64,000 bases of DNA, taken from the NCBI GenBank assembly GCA_900175165.2, contig FWWN02000565.1:1-64000 (forward strand), written 5' to 3'. Below, piece after piece: positions 23,514-35,461 of this stretch. The notes beneath the pieces are model-generated. The model saw only the letters and a program-made list of their open reading frames with translations, had not been told where the DNA came from and searched no databases. How positions within the stretch are numbered: position 1 is the first letter of the stretch; each line of letters opens with the position of its first letter. The position numbers and the translations under genes were made by a program. This DNA is from Rhizomucor pusillus. Lineage: Eukaryota > Mucoromycota > Mucoromycetes > Mucorales > Lichtheimiaceae.

Positions 23514-25126
23514 ATGGAATATAGCTCGTTTGACTTTGGAACTTCGTCGGGAGGTTTCAAAAGCAACTATGTGTCGGCTCCCGATCACGACCACTCGATC
23601 GACGCAGCAGCTGATTTCTTCTCATTCGCCGATGCTTCTGGCGATTTCGAGCATCTTGACAGTTCTGCGACAGAGCACCCTCTACAGCTGCACCAGCATA
23701 CGCAAAAGATAGATACAACTTTTCACGAGCCGCAACTGACGCCTAGCGGGCGAGACGGCAGTGCGTTCACCGGTAGCAGCGTACTTACAGGGCACAATCC
23801 AGAATACGCAATGTCCCCGTTGCAGATATCATCGCATGCATCCAATATGGTTCACCTGCGCGAAAGTAATGCTGCTCCCAATGGATTTGATGGTTTTGCT
23901 GATGAAGAGGTAAACAAAAGATAAGAAGCGCTTACACATGCACAAGCATGAATATTAAACGAAATGTATCCTGCAGGAATTTTTCAGCCCTTTGGAGTCG
24001 CCGGCGATCGCACCTACATATGACCGTAACAACCAGCCCTATACCCACGTTTCGATGCAAAGCTGCATCAACGAAGCCACTTTCTCGCCTTTAACGTCTC
24101 CAGCACTCCACGCGATGCCCCAGCCTTACCATGGCAACAGCAGCAGCAATAACAACTTTGAGCAGCAGCCACCGGCAGCAGGTGCTGGCAGCGAGCAGTC
24201 GCCGGAAAGCATTCTGCAGCAAAAGCTGGCTATGATAGAGAGACAGCAGCAGCAGCTTCGTTCGGCACATTGGCAGCTCCAGGGAAGCAACGCTGGTGCC
24301 AGCGTCAATAGCACTAGCAGCGGTGCAGTCGTATCAGGGGTGGCTAGCAACGCAACGCAGGAGTCAATGCAACAAACACAACTAATAACAAACAGTCCAC
24401 ATGTAACTGCAACAGCGATAAACAGCGCCAACAACAGCAATACGGCCGTTTCGCAACCACAGCCAAAGGAAACTGGATTTATAGCGCCAGCAACACCTTC
24501 GCTTCTCATGAAACTAGGTGGTGGCGGAGGAACTGCTCCGAATCTTCCCGGCAACCACTCTGCTGCAGTTGACAATATGGCGTCTCTACCAGCGGCAATT
24601 ATACAAGACAAGTCGACAACAACTGGCAACAATACATCGTTCAAAAAGACAACAGGCTCAAAAAGACGGAGAGTTACGCGGTCCTCGGCCGCGTTTACAT
24701 CACCAGGCCTTGCGCCTACAGCACACGTGTCACCTCGATTCCCTCCAACTGACCCAACCATAGCAGCGTTAGTCTCACCTGCAGCGCTTCGTCCTCACGT
24801 TCCAGTTTCATCTTCTCCTCGGGCCCTGAAACCGTTAATATCACCATCACTGCAGCCGAACGGAAAGCGCCTGTCCGCGATCGAAGAGCAGGCAGCTGTG
24901 GCGGCGCTTGCCACAAAGAGCAACTACCAGAATATGCGAGAAGGAAAAGCAAAGAGTCTCGGCATTGATTTCTCGTCCAGCTTCCAATCCGGTATAGAGA
25001 ACCGTAGATCAGCACACAAGGCTGCCGAGCAAAAACGGCGTGACACTTTGAAACAAAGTTTCGATGCTTTGCGCAAAGAAATTGCAGACGCGGTCCTGGA
25101 TCCCGAGGAGAGCAGTAGTAACAACG

Positions 25127-25164
<38 letters not shown>

Positions 25165-25392
25165 GGTAACAAGAGCGATGCTGGATCATCGGAAGACTCC
25201 AAGGAGCAGAAAGACAAGGCCGTCAAGCAGATGAGCAAAGTAACGTTAATACAGCATGCGTACGAATATATCGTACGGCTCAAGAGCGAAAACCGGCGCA
25301 AGGACAATGAAATGGCAAAACTGCGTGAGCAGGTGCGCTCCCTCCAAAGTCAATTGAATGATCAGCCGACAAGAAACACAAATAACAGTTAA
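23514..25392 (+). CDS. bHLH-zipper transcription factor with Asn-rich loop
   Basis: Two exons: 23514-23909 and 23977-25392; 603 residues. The first 470 residues are low-complexity (Ser, Asn, Gln, Ala, Pro) with short FSPL/TSPA motifs that suit an activation region and proline-directed phosphorylation. A basic patch GSKRRRVTRS lies near 353. The bHLH is at about 475-580: basic region SAHKAAEQKRRDTLKQSF carries the His, Glu and Arg spacing of factors that bind CACGTG; helix 2 is SKVTLIQHAYEYIVRLK, followed by a short Leu-heptad coil. The loop between helices is about 50 residues and includes a run of Asn encoded by AAT repeats at 25127-25163. The basic region resembles Max/Mlx more than Pho4. 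The target genes are unknown. Confidence 0.85.
25127..25163 (+). repeat. (AAT)n microsatellite inside bHLH coding sequence
   Basis: About twelve AAT units code for an asparagine run in the loop of the bHLH domain. Length variation between strains would alter the loop without breaking the frame. Confidence 0.9.
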
Positions 25393-25524
25393 TATTTGAA
25401 GGATGGGGCTCTTACGTCATTTGTATTTCTTTCCACTCACGTTTAAAGTGTCCTTTTGTTTTCTCGTTTGATTTGTTGTTTTCTTTCCTCTCTTTCTCCT
25501 TACTGTACATTTTTTTCAATCTAT

Positions 25525-27144
25525 ATGCATTTCTCTTTCAAATCATTATTAAACTTGCATCACTCGAAATCGGATAAACAACCAAACCACAAACTTCCAT
25601 CGTCTGCTGGCAGCCATCCAAAAGCTGAAATTTCAGATACTCCTCGCGACCACAAGGAGCAAGCAACGTCAAACTCACAAACGCTAGACCAGCAGGTCCC
25701 TGGTACCACCCAGCAACATACAGACGCAAAGCACCAGCAGCATCATACTGCCAAAGCTTCGCGGTTCGAAGTCCTGAAAGATGGCAGGCACATCCATCAC
25801 CTTGCAGGGCCCATGCAGGCGGGTCGGGTAGCATCCTCCTTGAACGACCTGGTGGACTTGCTCCAGCGTGACTCGAGCAAGATCTTCCGTCGCTGGGGAG
25901 TTGGTAACGACGATGCGGCGTCTCTGCAGCAAGAACGCACAGCCATCGATGCTACGCTGCATCGCAATCCTTCGGATGCGTCTGTCTCTGAGAAATGGGG
26001 CAAGTGTCAACACGTTATAGGCAAGGGTGCCTTTGGAACCATCAGGGTTGCACATAGCTCGGGAGTAGTCCCTGGAGAGCGGCTTTATGCAGTCAAGGTA
26101 TTATAATAACCATAAAAAGATAATGAGCTTCTTGTTGTTGTCCCCTTGGTTCTCAACCCTCCCGTTTATCCCCTCCCTTTCGTCTCAACTGCAATCTTTC
26201 AGGAACTTCGCAGACGGCACTCTGAAACGGTTGAAAAGTACATCAAGCGCGTAACATCCGAGTTTTGCATCTCTTCGACGCTCAAGCACACGAACGTTGT
26301 GCAGACATTTGATCTGCTGCCGCTCAACGAAACCTCGCGTGTGTTCTGCCAAGTCATGGAATACTGCGACGGTGGCGATCTGTTTACGTTAATTGCAGAG
26401 ACGACCCGGGGACTAGAGCCCGCCGAGTGTAACTGTTTTTTCAAACAGCTTATGCACGGTGTTGCATTTCTGCATAGAATGGGTGTCGTGCACCGTGATC
26501 TGAAACCGGAGAACTTGCTGCTGACAGCCGATGGGTGTCTCAAGATTTCGGATTTTGGTTCTGCGGAAGGTCACGCAATAGATCAGGAGCAGCAAATTGA
26601 CGAAGATGCAGCATTCTACAGCTCTGGACTGGTCGGCTCAGAACCGTACATTGCACCGGAAGAGTTCATTCAGGATGCATACGATGCAAAGAAGGCGGAT
26701 GTCTGGAGCTGCGCCGTCATATACATGGTGATGAAAACCGGGCGTAATATGTGGCAGATCGCCAGAGAAGGCGTGGATGATGATTACGACCGGTTCATCA
26801 AGTTTCGTCGTTTGCTGGAAGAAGAGCGGCAAAAGGTACAGATGGCCAGAGCAAAAAGCGCAGCGGAGGGCGATGCTGGAAACTCCAGGCAGCAGCAACA
26901 AGATATCGAGCAAGCGCGCGAGACGATCAAGAGACGAGCCAAGGAAGCCAAGTGTCTCGCTCTGGAGGGTCTCGAGTACGGTGCCAAAAGATTGATCTAT
27001 CGGATGCTCGATCCAGACCCGGCAAGACGTATATCGACGTACCAGGTATTGAAAAATGAATGGTTGCTGCAAGTTTACACTTGCCACACGCCGGTCGTCT
27101 CCTCAACGCCGCCGACAACCGAACCATCGTCGTCCTCGACTTAA
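25525..27144 (+). CDS. Ser/Thr protein kinase, HAL4/SAT4-NPR1 family
   Basis: Two exons: 25525-26097 and 26203-27144; 504 residues. Fungal HAL-type kinases regulate plasma-membrane nutrient and potassium transporters. The N-terminal 165 residues are low complexity. The kinase domain starts at CQHVIGKGAFGTIRVAHS (glycine loop). The ATP-binding Lys is in YAVKELRRRHSETVEKYIKR, across the splice junction; ELRRR and EFCISSTLKHTNVV are typical of the HAL subfamily. HRDLKPENLLL (catalytic loop, about residue 288), DFGSAEG in place of DFG-xxx, and GSEPYIAPEEF (activation segment) follow. The insert after DVWSCAVIYMVMKTGRNMW is also HAL-like. The start is the first ATG of the frame; the upstream frame begins at TTG. 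Only 132 bases separate it from the bHLH stop. Confidence 0.88.
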
Positions 27145-27876
27145 CGTCACTTAGTAAACAATAACTTGTAAATAATCATACCTATGTCATCATATATTAA
27201 ATACGTACGTCAATGAAAAATACACAGTGCTGAATGTAATTACTATTACAAGTGTAAGAACCAGAGTAAATAAGATATCTTTTCGTCCTTTTATAGACCC
27301 CTATCCCCGACGTCTCGGGCCGTGTGGTTTGACGGTATTTCAGGCATTGTCGGAATTTGGAGTGAGCAAGAGGTTCCTGGCTGGTTGGGCTGTGCAAGCG
27401 TTTCAAATATGGGGGATGGTATGATGCAATGGTTAACGTTCTCGGGAACGAAAAAAATCCCGTCCCGTCGAGAGATTCGTTTTTTGTTTGAGTCCGTTTA
27501 GCAGAAATAAAAAAAAAAGAAACAAGCAAGCAAGGAGAGGTAGAGAAGCGTGTGTGTTGATTTGGGCAAACTCAAAAGCAGTCAATGTGGGAAGCACCAC
27601 CACCACCACCAACCAAAAGAAGGCCCACCAACAAGGGCTAAACAGCAACCTTGTCCACTCCTTGGCCAATTGGAGCTTCTTCTGAATCCAAATTTTTCCA
27701 TCTTTCCACGGCCCTTTTCCTGCTCTTCTTTAAGCTTTTACGCCGTTCCCGGCTTCGCGTTGGCTAATCTTTCAAGGCTCAGGTACAGTTGTCCCTAGAA
27801 TCTCGGAATCACCCTTGGCTCGTGCGTGAACCTAAGCATACCTCTGCTACTTAGAGCGGTGTTGTACGTAAACACT
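27145..27876. other. intergenic region, kinase to FYR gene
   Basis: Nothing gene-like is recognised in these 732 bases. It contains a run of ACC/CAC triplets near 27597-27613 and A-rich tracts. Confidence 0.55.
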
Positions 27877-29692
27877 ATGGACACTGCGGCGGCGGCGCAA
27901 GCACAGCCCAGGGCTGCTGCTGCTGCTCTTGTTTCTGAAGAGAAATATAAATTGCTCAAACGACGACTGCGGGAAGTGAGCGAGGTAAAAGAGAGAGAGA
28001 AAGAGAGCTGGATAATATAATTGGATACCCGCGTTAACTTGCAGTTGCTCTCGATGCAGCGGAACGAAACATTGGCCAATGAATTGAATCATGCTAAGAA
28101 GCGGCTACGGCACCTGGCAAAGGAGAAAAAGTGAGTATACAGTATATCCTAATTTTAAACTATATGCTAAGCTAACGCTGTCAAATATCTAGCATGCTGC
28201 TCGAGCGGATATGTAGGCACGACTATTATCCTCGCCCCGAAAAGCGGGGAAATTATGGAACCGACACCATCCAGGATCATCAGCAACAACGACAACAGCA
28301 GCGAGAAGAGGAACAAACAAATCGTCGTCGTCACAGTCTCGGACCCGTTGCCGATTCTCCTCCTTCACCGTTTCATTCTCGCAGCACTGACAGACGCTCA
28401 GCCGACGGCTCGTCTCCACCAACCTTTCGCGTGGATCTATCCGTGGATGCATCTTCACCCAGCACAGTATCTGACGAAACTCTCAACAATCCATCACAGC
28501 CTATTATGGAAATCATGTATCAAGACGGCAGAATGGTCCCATCCTCGCGTCCAAAACGAATGCGCCGAGGCCCAGTGGAACCCAAGATGCGCCGCGTCCA
28601 GCCACTGGAAAGAGATCCAGTTACAGGAGAGTATAAACTGCCGGCACGCGTGGGTATCCTGACAGTCCATTCGCTTGGTCGCGTTGTGCCTTTACCTGCA
28701 TATCACAATGATCGATACATATGGCCTCCAGGCTTCAAGGTTAGCAGGTACGGATGGCTACAAAACTGTCAAGTAAATGTAAAGACTCACACCTAAGGGA
28801 TCAAAGGACCTATCTAAGCATGGTAAATCCAAATGGAAATACAGTCTATACCTGCTCAGTCGAAGAAAATGGCGAGCAAGGACCAAGAGTAAGTCCCTTT
28901 CCATAACGATACAGCAACGGTTCCGCGACTAACTATTCATTCCCTCAAGTTCCGAGTCGTTGCTGACGATTGCCCTGACCGGCCCATAGTAGCCAACTCT
29001 GCTACCGGCGTGTGGACTGCGATTGTAAAGAAGGCCAATGAAATCCGGAACCGGGACCACTCGAATTCAGGTATTGCTAATAGCCACATCGTTGGGAATA
29101 TAACTGTGGATGTAAACTCTTTTGCTTTTTGATAGCCTCGGGACCCGATTACTATGGTTTCACCCATGCAACCATTGCCAAGATGATCCAAGACCTTCCT
29201 GGTGCGGACAAGTGCAAGAACTATATCTGGCAAGAGTTTGGAGAAATGCATCAAAGGACAGCGGCAGGCGTAGCAGCAGCAGCGCAAAAGAAGTTAACAA
29301 ATCTTGAGATTATGGGGAGCGCAAATAAAAGAGCACCAACGCAATCACAGCAGCAGCAGCAGCAACAACAGCAGCCGCAACAGCAGCAGTATCCATCTTC
29401 ATCGCCGATACCAACAGGAACTGCACCTGCATCTGTCCCGTCGCTGCTGCCGCCGCCGCCTCCACAAACATCTGCTGCTGCTATTGGTGCTTACAATGAT
29501 GTACGCGTGGAGCCGCCACCTCCGGAACCTCTGGTCAGCCGTCCTTACGATCCCATCATGGTCAAAAGAGAGCCAGTGGACCATCCCACACTTGTGCCCC
29601 TGCAATTGCAGCATCCTCCTCTTCTGCACTCGCACTCACATCCTCCCCATCCGCACACCCAACCTCATCCTCACCCGTCTTCGCATATTTAG
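27877..29692 (+). CDS. FYRN/FYRC-domain nuclear protein (TBRG1-like)
   Basis: Six exons: 27877-27984, 28045-28130, 28193-28747, 28807-28888, 28950-29070, 29136-29692; 502 residues. FYR domains occur in chromatin proteins such as MLL methyltransferases and TBRG1. The first 65 residues form a basic helix (EEKYKLLKRRLREVSELL, RHLAKEKNMLLERI) much like the N-terminus of TBRG1. After a Ser/Pro/Arg linker comes the FYRN part (VGILTVHSLGRVVP, FKVSRTYLSMVNP), then FYRC (FRVVADDCPDRPIVANSATG, SGPDYYGFTHATIAKMIQDL). The C-terminal 120 residues hold a poly-Gln run and a His/Pro tail (HPPHPHTQPHPHPSSHI). There is no SET or JmjC domain, so it is not a methyltransferase or demethylase. Animal TBRG1 lacks such a tail as far as I recall. 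A role in a remodelling complex is an inference. Confidence 0.82.
29347..29389 (+). repeat. CAG/CAA tract coding poly-Gln in the FYR gene
   Basis: An imperfect CAG/CAA array codes for a Gln run with a single Pro break, within the disordered C-terminal region. Confidence 0.9.
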
Positions 29693-29980
29693 TTTAGTAT
29701 ATATGCATATATTAGCTAAGACCTCGTTTGCTTCATACATGGCATAAACAGTCAACCTGGCAAATACACTCTTAAGGTAGTGTTATCCTTGCAAAATTCA
29801 ATTTTACGTTGCAAGATCAAGGTTATATTACTTTATCAAAGGTTCCCAGCCGTCAGCAGAAGTTCAGAGTAGCAGTCACGATCCAGGCATCGGGGTTGTT
29901 TACAAGAGGACCCTCGTTGGAGCCAGAGAGACCTTCCTCGCTAGGGCTATTATCTTTTAAGGCATATTCTATTGACAGCC

Positions 29981-30460
29981 ATGTCCATCACCTTGAAGCA
30001 TTTCGTCCAGAACTCCAAGTTCCTTTCCGGCCTCTTGAAGCCTGCCGCTGGCTTGTACGCCAACGCCGCCGGCTACAGACAGATCGGTAATTATACACAC
30101 ACACACAGAGAGACGACATCCAACCGTGATGTTTGAGAAGAATTGCAGTAACAAAAAGAGTTAACACTGATTTTTTCACGAAAAGGTCTCCGCTACGACG
30201 ATTTGGTTGCTGAAGAGAGCGAGTTGGTCCAGGAAGCCCTTCGTCGTCTCGAGATTGCCGAACCCCGCGAAGCTTACGACCGTGCCTACCGTCTTCGCGT
30301 TGCTCAGCAATGCTCCTTGTCTCACACCTTGTTGCCCAAGGAACAATGGACCAAGCCCGAAAACGACAAGCGATACCTTCAGCCTTACATTGATGAAGTT
30401 GCCGCCGAGTTTGCTGAACGCGAAGCCTTCGATAACATCAAGGTTGCCCCTCGTCATTAA
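29981..30460 (+). CDS. QCR7: Cytochrome bc1 complex subunit 7 (14 kDa, Qcr7)
   Basis: Two exons: 29981-30086 and 30186-30460; 126 residues, the normal family length. It is a small matrix-side subunit of complex III needed for assembly around cytochrome b. The family's core is plain: GLRYDDLVAEESELVQEALR, EAYDRAYRLRVAQQCSLSHT, LLPKEQWTKPENDKRYLQPY. The first exon (MSITLKHFVQNSKFLSGLLK) replaces a cleavable presequence, as in the yeast protein. The intron is 99 bases with a GTAATT donor, longer than most here. The gene is tandem to the FYR gene, 288 bases downstream. Confidence 0.95.
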
Positions 30461-30806
30461 AAAATTACAACTGTTACCTTGCTCGAGGTCTTTTCATTTT
30501 TAGAGTCGACAACATCCAATGTTCAATATATATACTTTTTGCTCTACCCGTGCGCGTTTCTTGATCCCTGTGTCTCCCACACTGTAGGATGGATGAAACC
30601 TTTCTTGCTCAAAGATTTATATTCATATATGTATACATATGCGAAGAAAGGGAGAAAGTATCGAGGGCATATACAAGGATGAAAGAATAAGTACGACAAC
30701 AAACAAGAACAGGGAGCAGCTCACAGGGAGAGACGTAGATGGAAATTGTACAAGAGGAATGGGAAAGAGGAGGAAGGAGCAGTACAGCAACGACAAGGAT
30801 TTGCTC
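30461..30806. other. convergent 3' region, QCR7 and orphan
   Basis: This lies between two convergent stops. AT-rich with possible poly(A) signals; no gene seen. Confidence 0.6.
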
Positions 30807-31418
30807 TTACCGCGCCGTTGCAGCTGCCTGATTCTTGCTTTGTTGCTGCAACTGCAACTGCTGCTGTTGCTGCTGCTCCTCTTGCTGCTCCTGTTGGATC
30901 TGGAGCCGTTTTTTACGAAGTCTATCTACCTTGCTTTCTACTTCTTCAACCGTGAATTTTGACTTGTCGAATTTCCACTCGTACCACGTCGCAATTTCGC
31001 CTGTTCTTCCTTCGAGACACTTTTTAACAACGACGAGATGATCTCCGTTGCCGCGCGGTTGGTTGCTATTGATTATCTTTTCGTCGACCGGCAATCCAAG
31101 CGCCAGTCGTATCCATTCGTGGCCAAGATATTTTTCCTTGAGGCGCCGGCTTTGGATCTGCAGCTTCACTTTGGTCAGCGCCCGCGCAAACGACGACGAC
31201 GAGCGGCTGGTGTTGTCAGTGGCTTCTTGTTCTTGCTCAGCAGCAGCAGCTTCTGAGGAAGCTTTGAGCGCTGCTGTGGCGACCGGAATCAAGTCAGAGA
31301 GCGCAGTTGACGGGTAACGTGAGAGCCGGCGATGGAGCTCGTTGGTGTGCCGGACCGCTCGGTTGTCCTTTACAACATCTGTCTGAGATGTCGAGTACGA
31401 CAAGACGCAGGTGTCCAT
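30807..31418 (-). CDS. Hypothetical protein with poly-Gln tail, single exon
   Basis: One intronless frame of 203 residues from ATG at 31418. I do not recognise the family. Residues 1-80 are polar with an Ala/Glu-rich stretch. Residues 85-165 look folded: KVKLQIQSRRLKEKYLGHEW, then IRLALGLPVDEKI, then HLVVVKKCLEGRTGEIATWY and EWKFDKSKFTVEEVESKVD. The last 35 residues are mainly Gln with some Glu, Leu and Lys, and read like a coiled coil. There is no signal peptide or membrane segment. The leader upstream on the coding strand is pyrimidine-rich, as in other genes of this window. It might be a lineage-specific nuclear or cytosolic protein; that is a guess. Confidence 0.68.
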   Translation of the reverse strand: MDTCVLSYSTSQTDVVKDNRAVRHTNELHRRLSRYPSTALSDLIPVATAALKASSEAAAAEQEQEATDNTSRSSSSFARALTKVKLQIQSRRLKEKYLGHEWIRLALGLPVDEKIINSNQPRGNGDHLVVVKKCLEGRTGEIATWYEWKFDKSKFTVEEVESKVDRLRKKRLQIQQEQQEEQQQQQQLQLQQQSKNQAAATAR

Positions 31419-33213
31419 GACAAAAATGGTAAAATAAATTAAAGAGTTCCAAGGGGTTTAAGAGAGTAAGAGTGAGAGTGTGGCGGGAAAAGCAAGAAAG
31501 GAAGAAGAGAGAGAAAAAAAAAGCAAGTAAAGGAGAGAAGTAAACGGGAAAAAAAGGAAAACGGTGCTGCTTCTTCTATTGGTCTTGCAAAACCATTGGG
31601 TTGTCATGCAACTTTTTTGACACATTTTTTGTTTTTTACGCTGCTCGCAAGTCTTTTGCTATCCAGCCTAAACTATACCAAACTGCGTGACGATCTTGTC
31701 AACAGCTACATTGTCCTTGGTCTGTATTAAAACCTTTTGTCTCTCTCCTGGCTGCAACAAAACTTTAAATAAGAAGTTGAAGAGTAGTCTGAAGCGATCA
31801 ACCAATTCATGTCGTACAACGTCCTACATCCTACAATCTGAATGTGGAACAGGTGGTCAGCTTTGCAGCTAGATGCATGCACTTTTTCCCCTCCTATCGT
31901 CCCGTGTACGTGCAACAGCAGCGAATACCAGGCTCTTGTTCAAGGGTGGTTTTCTAGATATCCTTGCATGGACAGAAACGATGACTACTGTTATTATCTT
32001 GATAATCTCGGTAGTACTTGATAAGAGGTTATCGGTTAAATTTCGTCAGCTCAACAAGCATGATCTGATTTCAAAAAGGACACTTTTGTTATCTAGCACA
32101 GCAGGAAAACATGATCTACTAGCAACACGAAGAGTAAAAGCAGCAGATGCGCGATACAAAAGCACGGACAGAGTTGTCCACCAGCCATCTAGTCCAAGTC
32201 CGATAAACTTTGCATTCTGTCTTCTCGATCGGACCATGTATCCTAAGGTCTATACAGTTTTGGCAGCATACTCGTAAAGAGCAGAACGAGTTGCACGATG
32301 ATGAATCTTGAATAGGACAGATTTCTGCTCTTGATCTCCTGGACTTCGATTTTCCAAGCTCGTTGAAGAAACTACCGTTGTTGTTTCTTTATCAAAGCTG
32401 CAGGTTTGCATTATGGGACATCAAGACCATCATCGTTTTTACATGTTGCTTTCATTCATTTGCTTCTATGTGTACAAAAACACTAAAACAATAAAAACAT
32501 GTTCGATATAAGCTCCACAGGCAATTCTCTGCATAAGATGTTCTTCTTCTGTACATTAAGCAAAACGGGTTTAGTTATATAGCGGCTACAATCTGCTGGA
32601 AAGTGCTTACGCAAGTCCTTTTCTGGAATCTTAATCTTTTGTTAGTAAAAGCTGTGCAGCGACAGCCTTCTGCTGCAACGATTAGCTTCAAGGGTTTATT
32701 AATATTGTATAGAGATAACAATCATCTCCATTATTGCGGAAGTAACTTACAGCAGCAGCGTTGTTGCATAGAAATGGTTTTCAATGTGTATAATGAAAAG
32801 ATGAACACGTCTCCTATTTTCCATATCTACTTATTGGCGAGAGCAGTTCAAACTCTACTAGAAATATTCACTGACACGATTATATTCGACGGGGCCGTCC
32901 TGCTTGAATAGGTTTTACTACATTTCAATTCAAGCACAATTATGGCTGCCACATGGGAAGCAGATCGCTGCACGAGCAGCAGCAGGCACAGGCCCACATG
33001 TGTAAAAATCTCTCAGGCATCCTATCCACACGCAATAATAATGAAATTAAAATAATAATTATAGTAAATCAAAAGTGGGGTTGGGGAAGACGATAATACA
33101 GGGTTGAAGGAGCCCTTTTCTCCATTCCTGCTCCACCACTGCCTTATTGAGCCTGAATTCCCCCCATCGGACCCCCGGAGTCGTCTTCCTTCTCAAACAG
33201 CAGCACATAATAC
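31419..33213. other. 1.8 kb intergenic region (divergent)
   Basis: No exon with a recognisable product is visible. The longest frame (31873-32277, plus) reads as unstructured sequence with one hydrophobic stretch and no family likeness. The left 150 bases are purine-rich on the plus strand, consistent with the leader of the minus-strand orphan. Confidence 0.5.
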
Positions 33214-35443
33214 ATGGCCTCGTCGTCCAATTACCACTTACCCGCCATTGCTGCTGTGGCTGGCATAGCATTGGCTGCGTCCGGCTATGCCTTATCGTCA
33301 ACAGGTAGCAGCAGCAGCGAAGTCAGAAAGCGGAAACGTAGGATTAGAAATAGGATCTCGAAAGGTTCGTCCTCGTTGTCGGTTCAATGTTCCACGCACA
33401 AAATCACCAACTGTTCGGCATAGAACGAGACGGCAAGTATGTTCTGGGTCTAGTCAATACCGGTAACTCTTGCTTTGTCAACTCGGTGCTTCAAGTATGT
33501 TTTCCCGTTTGTAAACATATACATATTTCCCTTTCAAGATGTTGACTGCTTTTAATAGGCACTGGCAACTCTGGCGTCTCTGCGCTCTTACTTGGTAAAC
33601 ATATACCTTGCTGTTATTTAGAAGCATGCAATGCTTACGAGATTTATCTGTAGGCGGAGCGCGTCGATGAGAGAGGAGACGAATTGGATGGCCCCGTGGA
33701 AACTAAAGACGAATTCATACTGCAATCTGTTGCCTATGCTTTGTACAATACCATTGAACGTATGTCCATATGCTTGATTTAAGCTGTGTATGGGAGAATC
33801 TCACTCGGTGCGGTTACCAGTGCTGAACAGGCCATTGATGAAGCCGCACTCAATCAATCCAAAAGACATCATACAAGCTTTAGAACGCAGGACAAACGGT
33901 CGGATAAACCGTGACCAGCAGGTATGTCTATCTATCTGATGCATTTAGTAATATGACCAATTGCGTATTGAATTGCTTTTGCTGCTATCTTTAGGATGCC
34001 CAAGAACTCTTCCAGATAATATCCCACGCACTGACCTCGGAGGAAGAAATACAATACCAAGAGTCTGCGCCGTCGCTTTTAGATGCCGGAACACTGAGAA
34101 AGATGGCTGACGTAAGACTCAATGGTCATGTACAGTCTCACTCTTGATTCTTACATGTGGTGAATAGGAGCACGGTGCACCTTCCTCACCAGCAGCGCTG
34201 GATAATTTCGAGACTGCATCCATGTCTTCCGTTGGTACAGTCGGTTCCATGTGGAGCTCCTTTTCCGTGTCGACTGTTGGAGGACATTTGCGTCGCAGGC
34301 CTCGCCGTCCACGCAATCCATTTACAGGCTTAGCAGCTACTAAAATAAGCTGTATGAAGTGCGGATACACTGCCCCCATTCGACATAATACATTTGACAA
34401 TGTTTCTTTGACAGTTCCTCAACAGGTAAGCCGCTGGAGATGACTTTTTTAAGCCGAATCTGATACAATGTTTCACAGTTGAGCTGCACTTTACAAAGCT
34501 GCATTGATACATATACAAAAGTGGATGTGCTCACTGATTTTCGATGCCGAAAATGCACTCTGCTGTCAACGCTGGATTCATTATCAAACGAGATGGAGAA
34601 ATTAAAGGGAAAAGAAACAATGTCTGGGGAAGAGGACATGAAGCTCAAGAAACTCTCGGAGCAGATCCAGACGCTCAAGCAAGCAATTCAATACAACATC
34701 GAATCCCCTTTGGTAAGAAGAAGGAGACGTTTTCGCGATACCAGCATCTAAACCAAATATCTGTATAGCCTGGCATCAACTTGGTGCCTCCCAAAACCAC
34801 ATCTTGCACTACGAAACAAACCATGTTTGCCAATCCACCAAAATCACTTTGTTTCCATCTTTCTAGATCGGTGTATCACCCATCCGGTATCGTCCAGAAA
34901 AACCACTGCAACGTCAAATTCCCCGAGTACCTCGATCTTGCCCCATATACCACCAACGGTTTCCTCAACACGACCGACCCCATGGCCGCCCTTAGCTCTC
35001 CACCATCCAATGGTCCTTCGACACAGCAGTCCAGAACAAGCAGAACAAGTCTTGTTTATCTTCGCAACATGGCAGCTGGTCACCGCTACGTTCACGGACG
35101 CGACGGACTCAACGTTGCTTTGGTTTCAAAGGATGAGGATTCTCAGCGACCCATCCAAAATGCTCTGCCATCCTTGTCCTACAATCCTGTTCGCTCCATC
35201 CCATACCGTCTCACCGCCGTCATAGTTCACTATGGTGGACACGAGTCGGGCCATTTCATCACTTATCGACGAAAGAAGCTGCCTACGGGCCATGATATAC
35301 GAAGGCCGCTCGCTGAAGACGGATCGACGAGAGAACCACCAACAAAGTTCTGGAGATGCAGCGACGAAATGATAGAAGAAGTTGATATCGATACAGTCCT
35401 CGCAAGTGAGGCATACATGCTGTTTTATGAGCGCGATGTATAA
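33214..35443 (+). CDS. Membrane-anchored ubiquitin-specific protease (UBP1/USP30-like)
   Basis: Nine exons: 33214-33364, 33424-33494, 33559-33594, 33654-33759, 33821-33921, 33995-34111, 34168-34425, 34479-34712, 34769-35443; 582 residues. A C19 cysteine protease that removes ubiquitin. Residues about 10-28 are a hydrophobic anchor ([17 protein letters not shown]), followed by basic residues, as in USP30 on the mitochondrial outer membrane and yeast Ubp1 at the ER. The Cys box is [19 protein letters not shown] (Cys about 67), [13 protein letters not shown] is the QQD-type box, and [11 protein letters not shown] with FWRCSDEMI give the catalytic His and Asp. Two CxxC pairs (SCMKCGY and CRKCTL) form the zinc ribbon. 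The first intron's donor is uncertain: 33365 (GTTCGT) is used, but a GTAGGA at about 33340 keeps the same phase. Confidence 0.9.
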
Positions 35444-35461
35444 TATTTTGTTGGAATATAA

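Noticed and set aside
24126..24761. A 211-residue minus-strand frame opposite the bHLH gene
   Set aside because: It mirrors low-complexity CAG/GCA codons (Leu/Cys/Ala-rich on the other strand). No real protein features.
31873..32277. A 134-residue frame in the 1.8 kb intergenic region
   Set aside because: No conserved motif, no leader, no intron signals; the composition is that of random DNA.
32290..32330. A second C-box-like motif (GATGATGA)
   Set aside because: No D box at a proper distance and no stem.
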